Assembly: GCF_016757755.1 (NCBI RefSeq)
Contig: NZ_CP068437.1
Location: 4,836,001-4,900,000, forward strand
DNA length: 64,000 nt
Source of the DNA: Shewanella sp. KX20019
GTDB lineage: Bacteria > Pseudomonadota > Gammaproteobacteria > Enterobacterales > Shewanellaceae
Direction of reading: 5' to 3'
Below the pieces are notes generated by a model that saw only the letters and a program-made list of their open reading frames with translations, had not been told where the DNA came from and searched no databases. This document shows, piece after piece, positions 48,192 through 57,638 of the stretch. The translations under genes were made by a program, and so were the position numbers. Every line of letters starts with the position of its first letter. Within the stretch, counting starts at the first letter, position 1.

Positions 48192-49558
48192 TAAACAAAC
48201 TCCCCGCGACCAAAGGCCATTGTTAAAGCGTCAACTACACGTTCCATTCTCGCACTACGAGAACCTTTGACTAATATGGTGATATCTCCAGCAAGATTAT
48301 TAATATAAACTATTAATTCTTCTACTAATTCCTTGATATCTTTATAGTGTGTAGCACCAAAAGCAATACTTGCAGCTTCACTTAGCTCACCAACACAAAA
48401 CAGTGCATCAACACCTCTTGTTTTAGCTTCTTCGCCTAGTTCAGCGTGCAAAAGGGCGGCATTGTCGCCTAATTCCCCTAAATCGCCCAGCACTAAACAC
48501 CGATTCCCCTGAATTTTTTGCAACCAGTCAATCGCAGCACCGACCGAGGCTGGGTTAGCATTGTAACTATCATCAATAACAGTTACGCGGCCTAGACTCG
48601 TTGGCAACATTCTTCCTTTTACTGGTTGAAGTAAGCTTAACCCTTGGCAGATATCATTTAATGTCAGATTTAGCGCCAAACATATGCTTGAGGCTGCTAA
48701 TGCATTAAGAACTTGATGACGCCCTACAAGCGGTAACACCACTGACTCTTTTTGCTCTGCGTATGCGATATTGAAGCTGTATCTACCGCCTTTATCCGCT
48801 TTTAATTCTGTCGCTTTAACGTTGGCATCTGCACTAATAGCGAACGTTATTTGCGCTAAATGCTTTGACGCATCTAACATTACAGCGACAAATTCATCAT
48901 CAGCGTTGATAATCGCTGTGCCATCTGCTGCCACGTGGTTGAATATTTCTGATTTTGCCTTGGCGACACCGGCTAAAGAACCAAATCCTTCAAGATGCGC
49001 CGAAGCCACATTATTAACCATCGCAACACTAGGCTTTACTAAGCTAGATGTGTAATCGATTTCACCAGCGTGATTAGCGCCTAACTCAAAAACACCAAAC
49101 CGATCGCCAGCCTGCAAACGCAATAGCGTCAGCGGTACGCCAATCTCATTATTAAAGTTGCCCGCGGTATAAAGTACTTGATGATGCTGAGACAAAATTG
49201 TCGCCACCATCTCTTTAACACTGGTCTTGCCATTTGAACCGGTCAATGCCACACAAACGGGCGCTAGCTTTTGACGCACATACGCGCCTATCTCGCCCAT
49301 TGCTCGCTGACTGCTATCAACAACAATCTGCGCAGCAGCCACTGGCAGAATACGCTCAACCAACACCGCTTTTGCGCCATTATCTATCGCAGACGCAACA
49401 AAGTTGTGCCCATCAAAGTTATCGCCTTTCAATGCAACAAAAAGAGTCTTGCCATCCACCGCTCGGCTATCACTAGACACCTCTTCAATCGACATATCTT
49501 CGCCATGAAGCTTACCGCCGATGTGGCGAGCTAATTCAGCCAACGATAGTGTTATCAC
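48191..49558 (-). CDS. murF: UDP-MurNAc-tripeptide--D-Ala-D-Ala ligase MurF
   Basis: 455 residues. ATP loop TGSNGKTSVKEM near residue 108, FELGANHAGEI near 160, and DDSYNANPAS near 325. It adds D-Ala-D-Ala, so a ddl gene must exist elsewhere. It overlaps murE by 4 bp. Confidence 0.97.
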   Translation of the reverse strand: MITLSLAELARHIGGKLHGEDMSIEEVSSDSRAVDGKTLFVALKGDNFDGHNFVASAIDNGAKAVLVERILPVAAAQIVVDSSQRAMGEIGAYVRQKLAPVCVALTGSNGKTSVKEMVATILSQHHQVLYTAGNFNNEIGVPLTLLRLQAGDRFGVFELGANHAGEIDYTSSLVKPSVAMVNNVASAHLEGFGSLAGVAKAKSEIFNHVAADGTAIINADDEFVAVMLDASKHLAQITFAISADANVKATELKADKGGRYSFNIAYAEQKESVVLPLVGRHQVLNALAASSICLALNLTLNDICQGLSLLQPVKGRMLPTSLGRVTVIDDSYNANPASVGAAIDWLQKIQGNRCLVLGDLGELGDNAALLHAELGEEAKTRGVDALFCVGELSEAASIAFGATHYKDIKELVEELIVYINNLAGDITILVKGSRSARMERVVDALTMAFGRGEFV

Positions 49559-51021
49559 GTGTTACCTGCCGCTATCGCCTGAGTAAAGGCGCGTTCGTCA
49601 TAATTTAATTTTTCACCATTAACTTCTTGGTAAGTTTCATGCCCTTTACCAGCCAGTAATACCATATCACCCGCTTTAGCCTGCGCAACGACCTCTCTGA
49701 TCGCTGTTTTTCGATTAACTTGTGACAATGCTTTATGTGGCTCGGTAAATCCGCCAAATACATCCGCGATAATATCTTCAGGGTTTTCGCTGCGAGCATT
49801 ATCACTGGTAACCATTACCCGGTCTGCGAACTGCTCCGCACTGCGAGCCATCATCGGACGTTTACCTGAATCTCGGTCGCCGCCACAACCAAACAAACAC
49901 CAAAGCTGCCCTTTACAATGCACTCTCAATGCCTGCAATGCCTGCTCAATCGCATCGGGGGTATGTGCGTAATCAACAACTAAAGTGACGTTATTAGTCG
50001 TCGTAAAACGTTCCATCCGTCCAGCAACCGGGATTAGCTCATGGGCTGATTTAATCAGCGTGGCCATGTCTTCACCGACCAGATATAGCGCACCTAACGC
50101 CGCCACTAAATTAGACAGGTTAAAGTCGCCCAGCAATGGCGATTCCAACTTGGCTTCTCCCTCAGGCCATACTAAGGTGCATGACACTCCACCATCATGA
50201 TATAGGCACTGTTTGGCATAAATATCGGCCTTGGTATCACCTTTAATGCTGAACCCTAGCGTTTTAGCAGCAGAGGTTTGTGCTAACCACGATGCGCCCG
50301 TTGCGTCATCGCAATTGATCAACCCTGCCCGCAAAGAGCTAAAATGAAATAGTCGCTGCTTTGCTGCACCATAAGCTTCCATCGTGTGATGATAATCAAG
50401 GTGGTCTCGACTCAGGTTGGTAAATACCGCCACGTCAAAAGGCACCGCTTCGACACGGCCCTGCACTAACCCGTGGCTAGAAACCTCCATCGCACAGGTA
50501 TCAGCATGGCGATGTTCAAAGCCTTGTAACTGCTTAATGAGGGTAATCGCATCCGCTGTAGTATTGCCACTGTCGACCAGTTGGCCCCACAAGCCATTAC
50601 CTAACGTTCCCATAACGGCAGTTTGCTTAGATTGAAGCTGTTGTAACTGAGCAATGAGCTGGGTTACCGATGTTTTTCCATTCGTTCCCGTCACGCCGAT
50701 AATGCGCGGGCGTTGACTCGACATTGGGTAAGCCTGAGCAGCAAGCGCTGAAACTTGTCGATTTAACTGAAAGAAAGCAATTTGTAATCCAGCTTCTGAG
50801 GTGATGCAGCCATGCTCTTCCGGCGAGTCAGTATGTACCAACACAGCCACAGCTCCCTTTTCAAAGGCAGCCTTAATATACTGTCGTCCATCGACCTGGT
50901 AACCAGGTACAGCAACAAATAGGTCTCCCGCTTTTAGCGCACGGCTATCAAGCGTTAGATCATTAAATACTTCTACTCCTGAATAGTGGAACCAAGGAGC
51001 AAGTAGATCTCGAATTAACAT
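49555..51021 (-). CDS. murE: UDP-MurNAc-tripeptide synthetase MurE (meso-DAP type)
   Basis: 488 residues. ATP loop TGTNGKTSVTQ near residue 113. The specificity motif reads DNARSENP, where E. coli has DNPR; the Arg that recognises the DAP carboxylate is kept, so meso-diaminopimelate is the expected substrate. The Pro-to-Ala change is a minor oddity. It overlaps ftsI by 1 bp and murF by 4 bp. Confidence 0.96.
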   Translation of the reverse strand: MLIRDLLAPWFHYSGVEVFNDLTLDSRALKAGDLFVAVPGYQVDGRQYIKAAFEKGAVAVLVHTDSPEEHGCITSEAGLQIAFFQLNRQVSALAAQAYPMSSQRPRIIGVTGTNGKTSVTQLIAQLQQLQSKQTAVMGTLGNGLWGQLVDSGNTTADAITLIKQLQGFEHRHADTCAMEVSSHGLVQGRVEAVPFDVAVFTNLSRDHLDYHHTMEAYGAAKQRLFHFSSLRAGLINCDDATGASWLAQTSAAKTLGFSIKGDTKADIYAKQCLYHDGGVSCTLVWPEGEAKLESPLLGDFNLSNLVAALGALYLVGEDMATLIKSAHELIPVAGRMERFTTTNNVTLVVDYAHTPDAIEQALQALRVHCKGQLWCLFGCGGDRDSGKRPMMARSAEQFADRVMVTSDNARSENPEDIIADVFGGFTEPHKALSQVNRKTAIREVVAQAKAGDMVLLAGKGHETYQEVNGEKLNYDERAFTQAIAAGNT

Positions 51022-52757
51022 TATTCTGCACTCCTAGATAAAGCCGCTAAACGAACTTTCTCGCGACTAGAAATGGGTTCTACATTCAACATTTGCAATG
51101 CAGCTGACATCACTGATGCAAACACCGGGGCGGCGATGTCGCCACCATAATACCGGTCGCCTTTAGGTTCATTAACCACAACAACAATGGCAAGCTTTGG
51201 GTTATGTACTGGCGCCACGCCCGCAAAAATTGCGACGTAATCTTCACCATAACCACCTGCAACGGCTTTACGTGCTGTGCCCGTTTTGCCTGCAACAGGG
51301 TAGCCCTCGATATGTGCTTTGCGCGCTGTACCGCCTTTCTCGGTTACACCAACAAGCATCTCCATCACGCTCTGCGCTACTTCAGCAGATATGACTTGAG
51401 TGCCTTCTGGTTTTTGTTTGAGCTTTAAAATTGAAACAGGATACAGCACACCTTTACTGCCGAGCGTGGCGTACAGTCTAGCTATCTGCAAAGGGGTTGC
51501 CATTAAGCCATAGCCAAAAGACAGGGTCGCGCGCTCAAACTCTGACCATCGTCTGCGGTCATGGATTAAACCTGAACTCTCGCCCCCGAGGTTAATCCCA
51601 GAATAATTACCTAACCCCATCGCTTGATAAGAACCTAATAGCTCTTGCACTGGCATTGATAAGGCAATTTTACTCATGCCAACGTTACTTGAGTGAACCA
51701 GAATTCCACTGAGTGAAAGATCACCATAATTGCGGGTATCACGCACTATTTTGCCACCGATACGCATGCGACCAGGGCCGGTTTTAATAATGTCATCAAT
51801 TTTAATCGTGCCAGCTTCAAGCGCTGCTGCAACCACAAATGGCTTGATAGTAGAACCAGGCTCATAGGCATCAGTCAGCGCACGATTTCGCATCCGATAG
51901 CTTTGTAAGTTTTCACGGGAATTTGGGTTGTATGATGGCGTATTGGCCATCGCCAGCACTTCACCAGTATTGACATCGAGCACCACAATTGAGGCTGATG
52001 TTGCTTGGTTAGCTTCAGTGGCTTTTTTTATCTCTCTATATGCCAACTGCTGAATACGTTGATCAATACTCAGTACCAGATCATTCGGGCTTTCACCCTC
52101 TTGCACCATGTCCAAACGTTCAACTACGTGGCCATCGCGAGATTTTCGTACCTTCTGCTTACTCGGCGTGCCCGTTAGCCAATCATCGTAGGCATTCTCA
52201 ATCCCTTCGATACCAAGATCATCAATATTGGTAATACCCACTAACTGTGCCGATATTTCGCTGGTTGGATAGTAACGACGTGATTCAGGCCTTAGATAGA
52301 CACCGGGCAGTTTAAGTTTTTTGATATAGTCAGCAACAGCCGGGGTCACTTGGCGCTTCAAATAGGTGAAGCGTTTACGCGGATTAGCTTGCACCCGCTT
52401 GAGGATTTTATCTTTCGGTTCATGCAATACATCGGCTAATGCTTGCCAGCGACGCATGTCGACAAAACCGTTTTCATCGTGCACCACTTTAGGATCGGCA
52501 TAAACCGCCTTAACGGGTACACTGACGGCTAGCATTTCACCATTGCGGTCGGTAATTAAACCACGCTGCACTTCACGGCTAGTGGTTCTTAAGGTGCGCA
52601 TATCGCTTTCATGACGCAGCTTTTCGGGCTCAATGATCTGAATATAGGCCGCTCGGCCAATCAGACTAGTAAATAACAGGCAAACAAACGCCACAACAAC
52701 GTATAAACGCCATTGAATTAACTGTGGTTTTTGTTTCCGCTTCGCCTGTTTATTCAT
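51021..52757 (-). CDS. ftsI: Septal transpeptidase FtsI (PBP3)
   Basis: 578 residues. A basic cytoplasmic tip leads to one membrane segment (about 17-38). A pedestal domain follows, then the class B transpeptidase domain with the three penicillin-binding motifs: STIK in EPGSTIKPF (near 300), SSN in HSSNVG (near 350) and KTGTA (near 487). It cross-links septal peptidoglycan with FtsW. It overlaps ftsL by 4 bp. Confidence 0.97.
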   Translation of the reverse strand: MNKQAKRKQKPQLIQWRLYVVVAFVCLLFTSLIGRAAYIQIIEPEKLRHESDMRTLRTTSREVQRGLITDRNGEMLAVSVPVKAVYADPKVVHDENGFVDMRRWQALADVLHEPKDKILKRVQANPRKRFTYLKRQVTPAVADYIKKLKLPGVYLRPESRRYYPTSEISAQLVGITNIDDLGIEGIENAYDDWLTGTPSKQKVRKSRDGHVVERLDMVQEGESPNDLVLSIDQRIQQLAYREIKKATEANQATSASIVVLDVNTGEVLAMANTPSYNPNSRENLQSYRMRNRALTDAYEPGSTIKPFVVAAALEAGTIKIDDIIKTGPGRMRIGGKIVRDTRNYGDLSLSGILVHSSNVGMSKIALSMPVQELLGSYQAMGLGNYSGINLGGESSGLIHDRRRWSEFERATLSFGYGLMATPLQIARLYATLGSKGVLYPVSILKLKQKPEGTQVISAEVAQSVMEMLVGVTEKGGTARKAHIEGYPVAGKTGTARKAVAGGYGEDYVAIFAGVAPVHNPKLAIVVVVNEPKGDRYYGGDIAAPVFASVMSAALQMLNVEPISSREKVRLAALSRSAE

Positions 52758-53068
52758 GGGACTCTGACTACCACCTCTTCTCTAGGTAATGGACGCCTCA
52801 TATTGAGCTCTTTTGTCGCCATTCGGGTTACCCTGCTATGTTCTGAGCGAGACTGCTCTTCAAGTAGCAGGTTTCGCCATTCAATATCTAATCGGTCTCG
52901 TTCTTGTAACAACTGCTCCCATTGACTGGTGTATTTGCGGCCTTCATAGCTGGTATACACCACAGCAACCGCATTGAGCATGACTAACAACGCGACAACC
53001 ATGACCCATTTGTGGTGCCACAAATCTAGCAGCACAATTCGGGTTAGGTTCAACTGCGATTTACTCAC
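52754..53068 (-). CDS. ftsL: Cell division protein FtsL
   Basis: 104 residues: a short cytoplasmic tail, a membrane segment at about 17-37 (WVMVVALLVMLNAVAVVYTSY), then a heptad-rich coiled coil. This is the expected form and place for FtsL, which is poorly conserved. It forms a complex with FtsB and FtsQ. Confidence 0.9.
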   Translation of the reverse strand: MSKSQLNLTRIVLLDLWHHKWVMVVALLVMLNAVAVVYTSYEGRKYTSQWEQLLQERDRLDIEWRNLLLEEQSRSEHSRVTRMATKELNMRRPLPREEVVVRVP

Positions 53069-53076
53069 CCCAGGCT

Positions 53077-54039
53077 CTACAGTGACTCAAGATCGTAAGG
53101 TAAGCGCTCGCCAATACGCAGTACTGAACTGCGCGCTCTAGCATTACGTTCTATCTCTTCCGCTGATGGTTTAATCGCTTTGCCTATGCCTTTCAACTTG
53201 CGTGTCTTATTAATTTCAGCTTCGGTAATAGGCAGGCCATGTGGCACACTTTCCCCTTGGCTATGGCGACGAATAAAGCGTTTAACCATGCGATCTTCTA
53301 GCGAGTGGAAGCTGATCACAGACAAACGTCCCTCTGGCGCAAGCACTTTCAATGCCCCTTCAAGCGCTTGATCAATTTGTTCTAACTCACTGTTGATATA
53401 AATTCGAATAGCCTGAAACACCCGTGTTGCGGGGTGCTTATTACGTTCTTTGTTCTTGGTTATACGCGCGATAAGATCGGCTAATTCTTTGGTACGTAAA
53501 AATGGCTCTTTCTCTCGGTCTGCCGCAATACAGCGGGCAATATGTCGCGAGTTTTTCTCCTCACCATAGGTCTTAAACACCCATGCCATATCTTCAATCT
53601 CAGCGCGGGCTATCCATTGAGCTGCAGTTTGGCCTTGTGAATTATCCATACGCATATCAAGCGGGCCATCGCGTAAGAAACTAAAACCGCGCTCAGCGTC
53701 ATCTAATTGCGGTGAAGACACACCAAAATCAAGTAACACACCATCAATTTTGCCTTTAAGACCCAGCTCCTCTACATATTGTGCTAACTGGCCGAAACCG
53801 CCATGCACGATCTGGAAGCGACTGTCGTCTTTAAACTGCTCGGCAGCCGCAATCGCTTGCGGATCTCTATCGATAGCGATTAAACGACCGTTAGGGCCTA
53901 ACTGTTCAAGTACTTTCCTTGAATGACCACCGCGGCCAAAGGTACCATCAATGTAGATGCCATCTTCCCGTATATTGAGTCCTGCGACTGTTTCTGTCAG
54001 CAAGACTGATAGGTGTTCAAATGATTGTGTCATGTTCAT
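53077..54039 (-). CDS. rsmH: 16S rRNA (cytosine(1402)-N4)-methyltransferase RsmH
   Basis: 320 residues. The SAM site is YIDGTFGRGGHSRKVL near residue 30. LDFGVSSPQLDDAERGFSF, GPLDMRMD and the C-terminal SFHSLEDRMVKRF are RsmH signatures. It methylates the P-site region of 16S rRNA. Formerly mraW. It follows mraZ by 23 bp. Confidence 0.97.
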   Translation of the reverse strand: MNMTQSFEHLSVLLTETVAGLNIREDGIYIDGTFGRGGHSRKVLEQLGPNGRLIAIDRDPQAIAAAEQFKDDSRFQIVHGGFGQLAQYVEELGLKGKIDGVLLDFGVSSPQLDDAERGFSFLRDGPLDMRMDNSQGQTAAQWIARAEIEDMAWVFKTYGEEKNSRHIARCIAADREKEPFLRTKELADLIARITKNKERNKHPATRVFQAIRIYINSELEQIDQALEGALKVLAPEGRLSVISFHSLEDRMVKRFIRRHSQGESVPHGLPITEAEINKTRKLKGIGKAIKPSAEEIERNARARSSVLRIGERLPYDLESL

Positions 54040-54062
54040 CTTCTATTGGTTGATATCACTCG

Positions 54063-54521
54063 TTAGAGCGAAAAGTCAGCTAAACGTGGGTTAGCTGCTA
54101 AATCTTCATTAAGAATCGCAATGCGACTCTCTTCAATCTGTTGCTGCCATGCAGCTTCGTCCCACAACTCAAATTTATTGAGCTGACCGACTAGCATCGC
54201 GCGTTTTTCCAAATTGGCATATCGGCGCAATGGTGTCGGCAGCAGAACGCGGCCATTGCCGTCTAATTCACATTCATGGGCATAGCCAAGCAACATGCGC
54301 TTGATCGCGCGCTCAGTTGGCTGAGTATCTGATAGTTGGGATAGTTTAGCGGCAACTTGCTGCCACTCTTGTATTGGATAGAGCAGTAAACAAGGTGATT
54401 TAATATCGACAGTAATCACTAATTGGCTGTTATGATGGGCGTGCAAAGGCTCACGGTACCGCTTCGGCATCGCGATTCGTCCTTTAGCATCTAAGTTGAT
54501 AGCGCTCGCCCCAGAAAACAC
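54063..54521 (-). CDS. mraZ: Transcriptional regulator MraZ
   Basis: 152 residues from a GTG start (MFSGASAINLDAKGRIAMP), preceded by AAGGATG. Two SpoVT/AbrB-like repeats each carry a DAKGRIAMPKRYRE or DGNGRVLLPTPLRR motif. MraZ forms rings, binds GTGG-type repeats upstream of itself and represses the dcw operon. The putative operator and promoter lie immediately upstream. Confidence 0.97.
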   Translation of the reverse strand: MFSGASAINLDAKGRIAMPKRYREPLHAHHNSQLVITVDIKSPCLLLYPIQEWQQVAAKLSQLSDTQPTERAIKRMLLGYAHECELDGNGRVLLPTPLRRYANLEKRAMLVGQLNKFELWDEAAWQQQIEESRIAILNEDLAANPRLADFSL

Positions 54522-54549
54522 CCTAAGTCATCCTTGTTAATTCTTTAAT

Positions 54550-54587
54550 ATCCACAAATATCCACAAATATCCACAATTCCCCACAA
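54550..54587 (-). promoter_or_regulatory. MraZ operator repeats
   Basis: Four GTGG(A/G) repeats at exact 10-bp spacing (complement CCAC at 54552, 54562, 54572 and 54582) lie between the mraZ promoter and its start. MraZ is known to bind TGGGN-type repeats with this period. Three of the four here read GTGGATATTT rather than GTGGG. Confidence 0.8.
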
Positions 54588-54593
54588 CAGCTA

Positions 54594-54623
54594 AGTTTAT
54601 GGACAGAACACAAGAATTGTCAA
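54594..54623 (-). promoter_or_regulatory. Candidate dcw (mraZ) promoter
   Basis: Perfect -35 TTGACA (54618-54623) with a weak -10, CATAAA or TAAACT, 16-18 bp downstream. The MraZ repeats start just after it, as expected for autorepression. Confidence 0.65.
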
Positions 54624-55100
54624 GGGCTCGCCTCTATTTAAACTCCAGTAACCAAGCGGGTTAGCAGCCAGTTTTAATCTAATTGCAATCGAGTGCACAA
54701 ATAGGGATTTTTGTGGGAGCAAGGTCATTCAAAGATTCTAATAAGTAGGAAAAACAGACAGTAGAGAGTCATATAGTGGATCTTCTGTAGCACTCTAGTG
54801 GTGTTTTTGCCCATCACCGCTGCATTAATGAAGTCTAAATTAGGCTGATTATTTGAAAAAAAGCCGTTCTCAAAAAAAAATGACAAGATAAGGTTAACGA
54901 TATTTAACCCATTTACAGCGCTAAGCACTGAGTCGCAATCTAATCATCAGCAAGCCTACGCGAACACTTAACCCTTAATGCACTAAAGAGCATTAATCTT
55001 CGATTTTAACCACCAATTTCAATAAATCGCCAAAATAGACTAAATTTTAATCGATAACGGCCGATATATTAGCTATCAATAACTTATAAAGGGGGGCTAT

Positions 55101-55427
55101 ATGATCAGTTTAGACAGTGTTTATGCCATGCTTGCGCGGCCACAGATGCGTGAGATTAAACAGAAAAATGGCGTTAAGCCGGTGGATAACAGTGCCGCGA
55201 TTGCGGCGGATAGTCATGAACAACCGCAAACACAGCTACCGCCGAATTTAGAGAGACGTCAATCCCGAGAAGATCGACGCAAAAATTCAGCGGACCTTTA
55301 TCAATTAGACCCCACATTAGAAAGACGAAAAAACGATGTCGAAGATAGGCGTGATGATGAAGAGCGACGTACTTCATCGGATAATGAAGATGATTCGCCC
55401 TTTCCGCATATAGACGTTAACATTTAA
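55101..55427 (+). CDS. Small highly charged protein, function unknown
   Basis: 108 residues from an ATG behind a strong AAAGGGGGG ribosome binding site. No signal peptide or membrane segment. The middle carries two similar charged stretches (LERRQSREDRRK and LERRKNDVEDRR) followed by DDEERR; the tail is acidic. The whole is likely disordered. It converges on glpK with a 4-bp overlap of the 3' ends. I do not recognise the family. The good ribosome binding site and biased composition support a real gene. Confidence 0.7.
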   Translation: MISLDSVYAMLARPQMREIKQKNGVKPVDNSAAIAADSHEQPQTQLPPNLERRQSREDRRKNSADLYQLDPTLERRKNDVEDRRDDEERRTSSDNEDDSPFPHIDVNI

Positions 55428-56905
55428 CGTGTTCTAGCCACTGCCTCTTGCCAACCATCATATAAGACGGCCCTAGCATCATCATTTAATTGCGGTTTAA
55501 AGCGACGATCTATTCCTGCTTTATGCTTTAGTTCTACTGTTGAATTCCAAAAACCAACCGCTAAGCCAGCCAAGAATGCAGCCCCCATAGCCGTGGTTTC
55601 AGTTAACTCAGGACGCAATACTTCAACATTGGTAATATCTGCTTGAAACTGCATTAAAAAGTCATTAGCTACTGCGCCACCATCGACCTTAATTTGCTTA
55701 AGTTGCACACCACTGTCTTTGCTCATTGCATCGAGCAGATCTCGACTCTGATAGGCAATAGCTTCCAGCGCTGCACGAATAATATGATTTCGATTGGCGC
55801 CGCGTGTCAGCCCAACTAATGCACCGCGGGCCTCAGGATCCCAATAAGGGGCACCTAATCCAACAAATGCGGGCACTAGATACACTCCATTGGTGTCATC
55901 GACTTTCGAGGCAAAGTACTCAGTATCTTGCGCGTCTCGAATAAGACCTAACTCATCACGCAGCCATTGAATGGTCGCGCCGCCCATAAAGACTGAACCT
56001 TCGAGCGCATAATTAACTTCGCCTTTAGCCCCTACCGCAATAGTGGTGAGCAAACCATGTTTAGACTTCACCGCTTCAGTGCCGGTATTCATTAATAAAA
56101 AACAGCCGGTACCATAGGTATTTTTTGCCATTCCTTCATCAATGCATAGTTGGCCAAACAGCGCTGCTTGCTGATCGCCCGCAATCCCCGCAATGGCAAT
56201 ACGGCCACCCTCGCCTGCAATACGGGTATGACCATAAATAGCTGACGACGGTTTAACTTCAGGAAGAATTGCGCGTGGGATATTCATTGCCTTCAGTAGC
56301 TTTTCATCCCACTCTTGCCGATGGATATTAAATAATAGTGTACGTGAGGCATTGGTCGGATCGGTGACATGGACTTTACCTTCGGTCAGTTTCCAAACAA
56401 GCCAAGTATCAATGGTGCCAAATAGTAACTCGCCTCTTTCAGCGCGTGCTCTTACGCCATCAACATTGTCTAATATCCACTTAATTTTGGTGCCAGAAAA
56501 GTAAGGATCTAACAGCAAGCCAGTAGCATCTTTAACGTAATCTTCCAGCCCTTGGGTTTTCAATTCATCACATATCTCTTTGCTTCTTCTACATTGCCAC
56601 ACAATGGCGTTATAAACTGGCTTACCTGTGACTTTATCCCAAATAACGGTAGTCTCGCGCTGATTGGTGATCCCTATTCCTGCTACATCCTCACTATGGA
56701 TATCGGCCCTTGCCAGTGCTTCTATTAGCGTTGAGCTTTGGGAAGCCCATATCTCCATGGCATCATGCTCTACCCAACCCGGTTTAGGATAAATTTGGCC
56801 AAACTCTCGTTGAGAGCTCGCAACTATGTTGGCCTCATGATCAAACACGATGGTTCTAGAGCTGGTAGTGCCTTGATCAAGCGCTATGACATATTTCTTT
56901 GACAC
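55424..56905 (-). CDS. glpK: Glycerol kinase GlpK
   Basis: 493 residues of the FGGY family. The phosphate loop is ALDQGTTSSRTIVFD at the start, GIAGDQQAALFGQ near 262 and the C-terminal GGAVANDFLMQFQAD near 405. It phosphorylates glycerol to glycerol-3-phosphate in the cytosol. No glpF or glpD is adjacent; instead a secreted NTF2-like protein precedes it by 10 bp, probably in the same transcript. Confidence 0.97.
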   Translation of the reverse strand: MSKKYVIALDQGTTSSRTIVFDHEANIVASSQREFGQIYPKPGWVEHDAMEIWASQSSTLIEALARADIHSEDVAGIGITNQRETTVIWDKVTGKPVYNAIVWQCRRSKEICDELKTQGLEDYVKDATGLLLDPYFSGTKIKWILDNVDGVRARAERGELLFGTIDTWLVWKLTEGKVHVTDPTNASRTLLFNIHRQEWDEKLLKAMNIPRAILPEVKPSSAIYGHTRIAGEGGRIAIAGIAGDQQAALFGQLCIDEGMAKNTYGTGCFLLMNTGTEAVKSKHGLLTTIAVGAKGEVNYALEGSVFMGGATIQWLRDELGLIRDAQDTEYFASKVDDTNGVYLVPAFVGLGAPYWDPEARGALVGLTRGANRNHIIRAALEAIAYQSRDLLDAMSKDSGVQLKQIKVDGGAVANDFLMQFQADITNVEVLRPELTETTAMGAAFLAGLAVGFWNSTVELKHKAGIDRRFKPQLNDDARAVLYDGWQEAVARTR

Positions 56906-56915
56906 AAAAACTTCC

Positions 56916-57437
56916 TTATTGACGTGTATCTTGTAGTAATTCTGCTTGCACGCTAGCGCCGTTATCTACTGACGGTTCACATACATGTGCAGGGTAATAC
57001 CACACAGCATTAATTTTTTCTTGCTGCAATTCATATACCCCTATACTACATTGGCTATTCAATTCACCTTCATCACTCCAGGTAACTCTCTCAACCGTGC
57101 TGACATAATTAGCGGAGCTAACCACTTGAGTCAGTGTCGCTTTAGCATCGGCGAGTGTTGCAAAATAATCTGCCATCGCCGCACCGAGTTCATTTTTTGA
57201 CGAGGTCTCGGTCAGCATTTTTGTACCGGAGAGATTAAACCAATGCACTGAATCGGTAGTGTACGACAACAGTCTCTCGACACTATGGTCGTTAAACGCT
57301 TGGACAAATTTTTCGACAACCGCCACAGGGGCAGTTGTGGTCGCTTTAATTGGCACATCGCTCTCAGCAATTGAATATAAAGGGTATAAAACGATAAGCA
57401 ATGCGTTAAATGACAATATCAACGTTTTGGCACTCAT
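56916..57437 (-). CDS. Secreted SnoaL/NTF2-like protein, function unknown
   Basis: ATG at 57437 gives 173 residues and is preceded by AGGAAC; an ATG four codons upstream has a poorer site. The N-terminus is a signal peptide (hydrophobic LILSFNALLIVLYPLYS). The rest fits an NTF2-like fold: VVEKFVQAFNDHSVERLLSYTTDSVHWF is the typical helix followed by a ligand pocket strand, quoted in part. Proteins of this kind may be enzymes or binders; no catalytic residue can be assigned. It is upstream of glpK with a 10-bp gap. Confidence 0.75.
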   Translation of the reverse strand: MSAKTLILSFNALLIVLYPLYSIAESDVPIKATTTAPVAVVEKFVQAFNDHSVERLLSYTTDSVHWFNLSGTKMLTETSSKNELGAAMADYFATLADAKATLTQVVSSANYVSTVERVTWSDEGELNSQCSIGVYELQQEKINAVWYYPAHVCEPSVDNGASVQAELLQDTRQ

Positions 57438-57551
57438 AGTGTTCCTCATATTATTGTTATTAGTTTGAGCTTGCTCGGAGTCGGCACCCAGACTAACTCC
57501 TACTCTTTTTTACCACAAAACCCAGCTAATAATCCAACGCCCTTAGAAAGC

Positions 57552-57582
57552 AAAAAGCCTCGCAATGGCGAGGCTTTTACTT
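57552..57582 (-). terminator. Terminator of the fadL-like gene
   Basis: An 11-bp perfect stem AAAAGCCTCGC/GCGAGGCTTTT with a four-base loop, about 57 bp after the fadL stop; T-runs on both strands. Confidence 0.88.
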
Positions 57583-57638
57583 TTTAACAGATAACATTAT
57601 CGTTTAGATAATGTCATCCCGCTAACAATATGATCAGT

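Larger units (their letters stand above)
54522..55100. other. Intergenic region upstream of mraZ and the 55-kb small gene
   Basis: The 579-bp divergent region holds the mraZ promoter and its repeats in the first 100 bp. The rest (54630-55080) is AT-rich with no gene I would support. An ORF at 54725-54928 on the minus strand looks like chance. A poly-A tract (AAAAAAAAA around 54880) is present. Confidence 0.6.

Noticed and set aside
54550..54587. CRISPR or short tandem repeat array
   Set aside because: The 10-bp period and place between promoter and mraZ fit the MraZ operator; no CRISPR-size repeat/spacer pattern anywhere in the window.
54725..54928. A 67-codon ORF on the minus strand upstream of mraZ
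   Set aside because: No good ribosome binding site, low complexity, Phe-rich run from a poly-A tract; likely chance.
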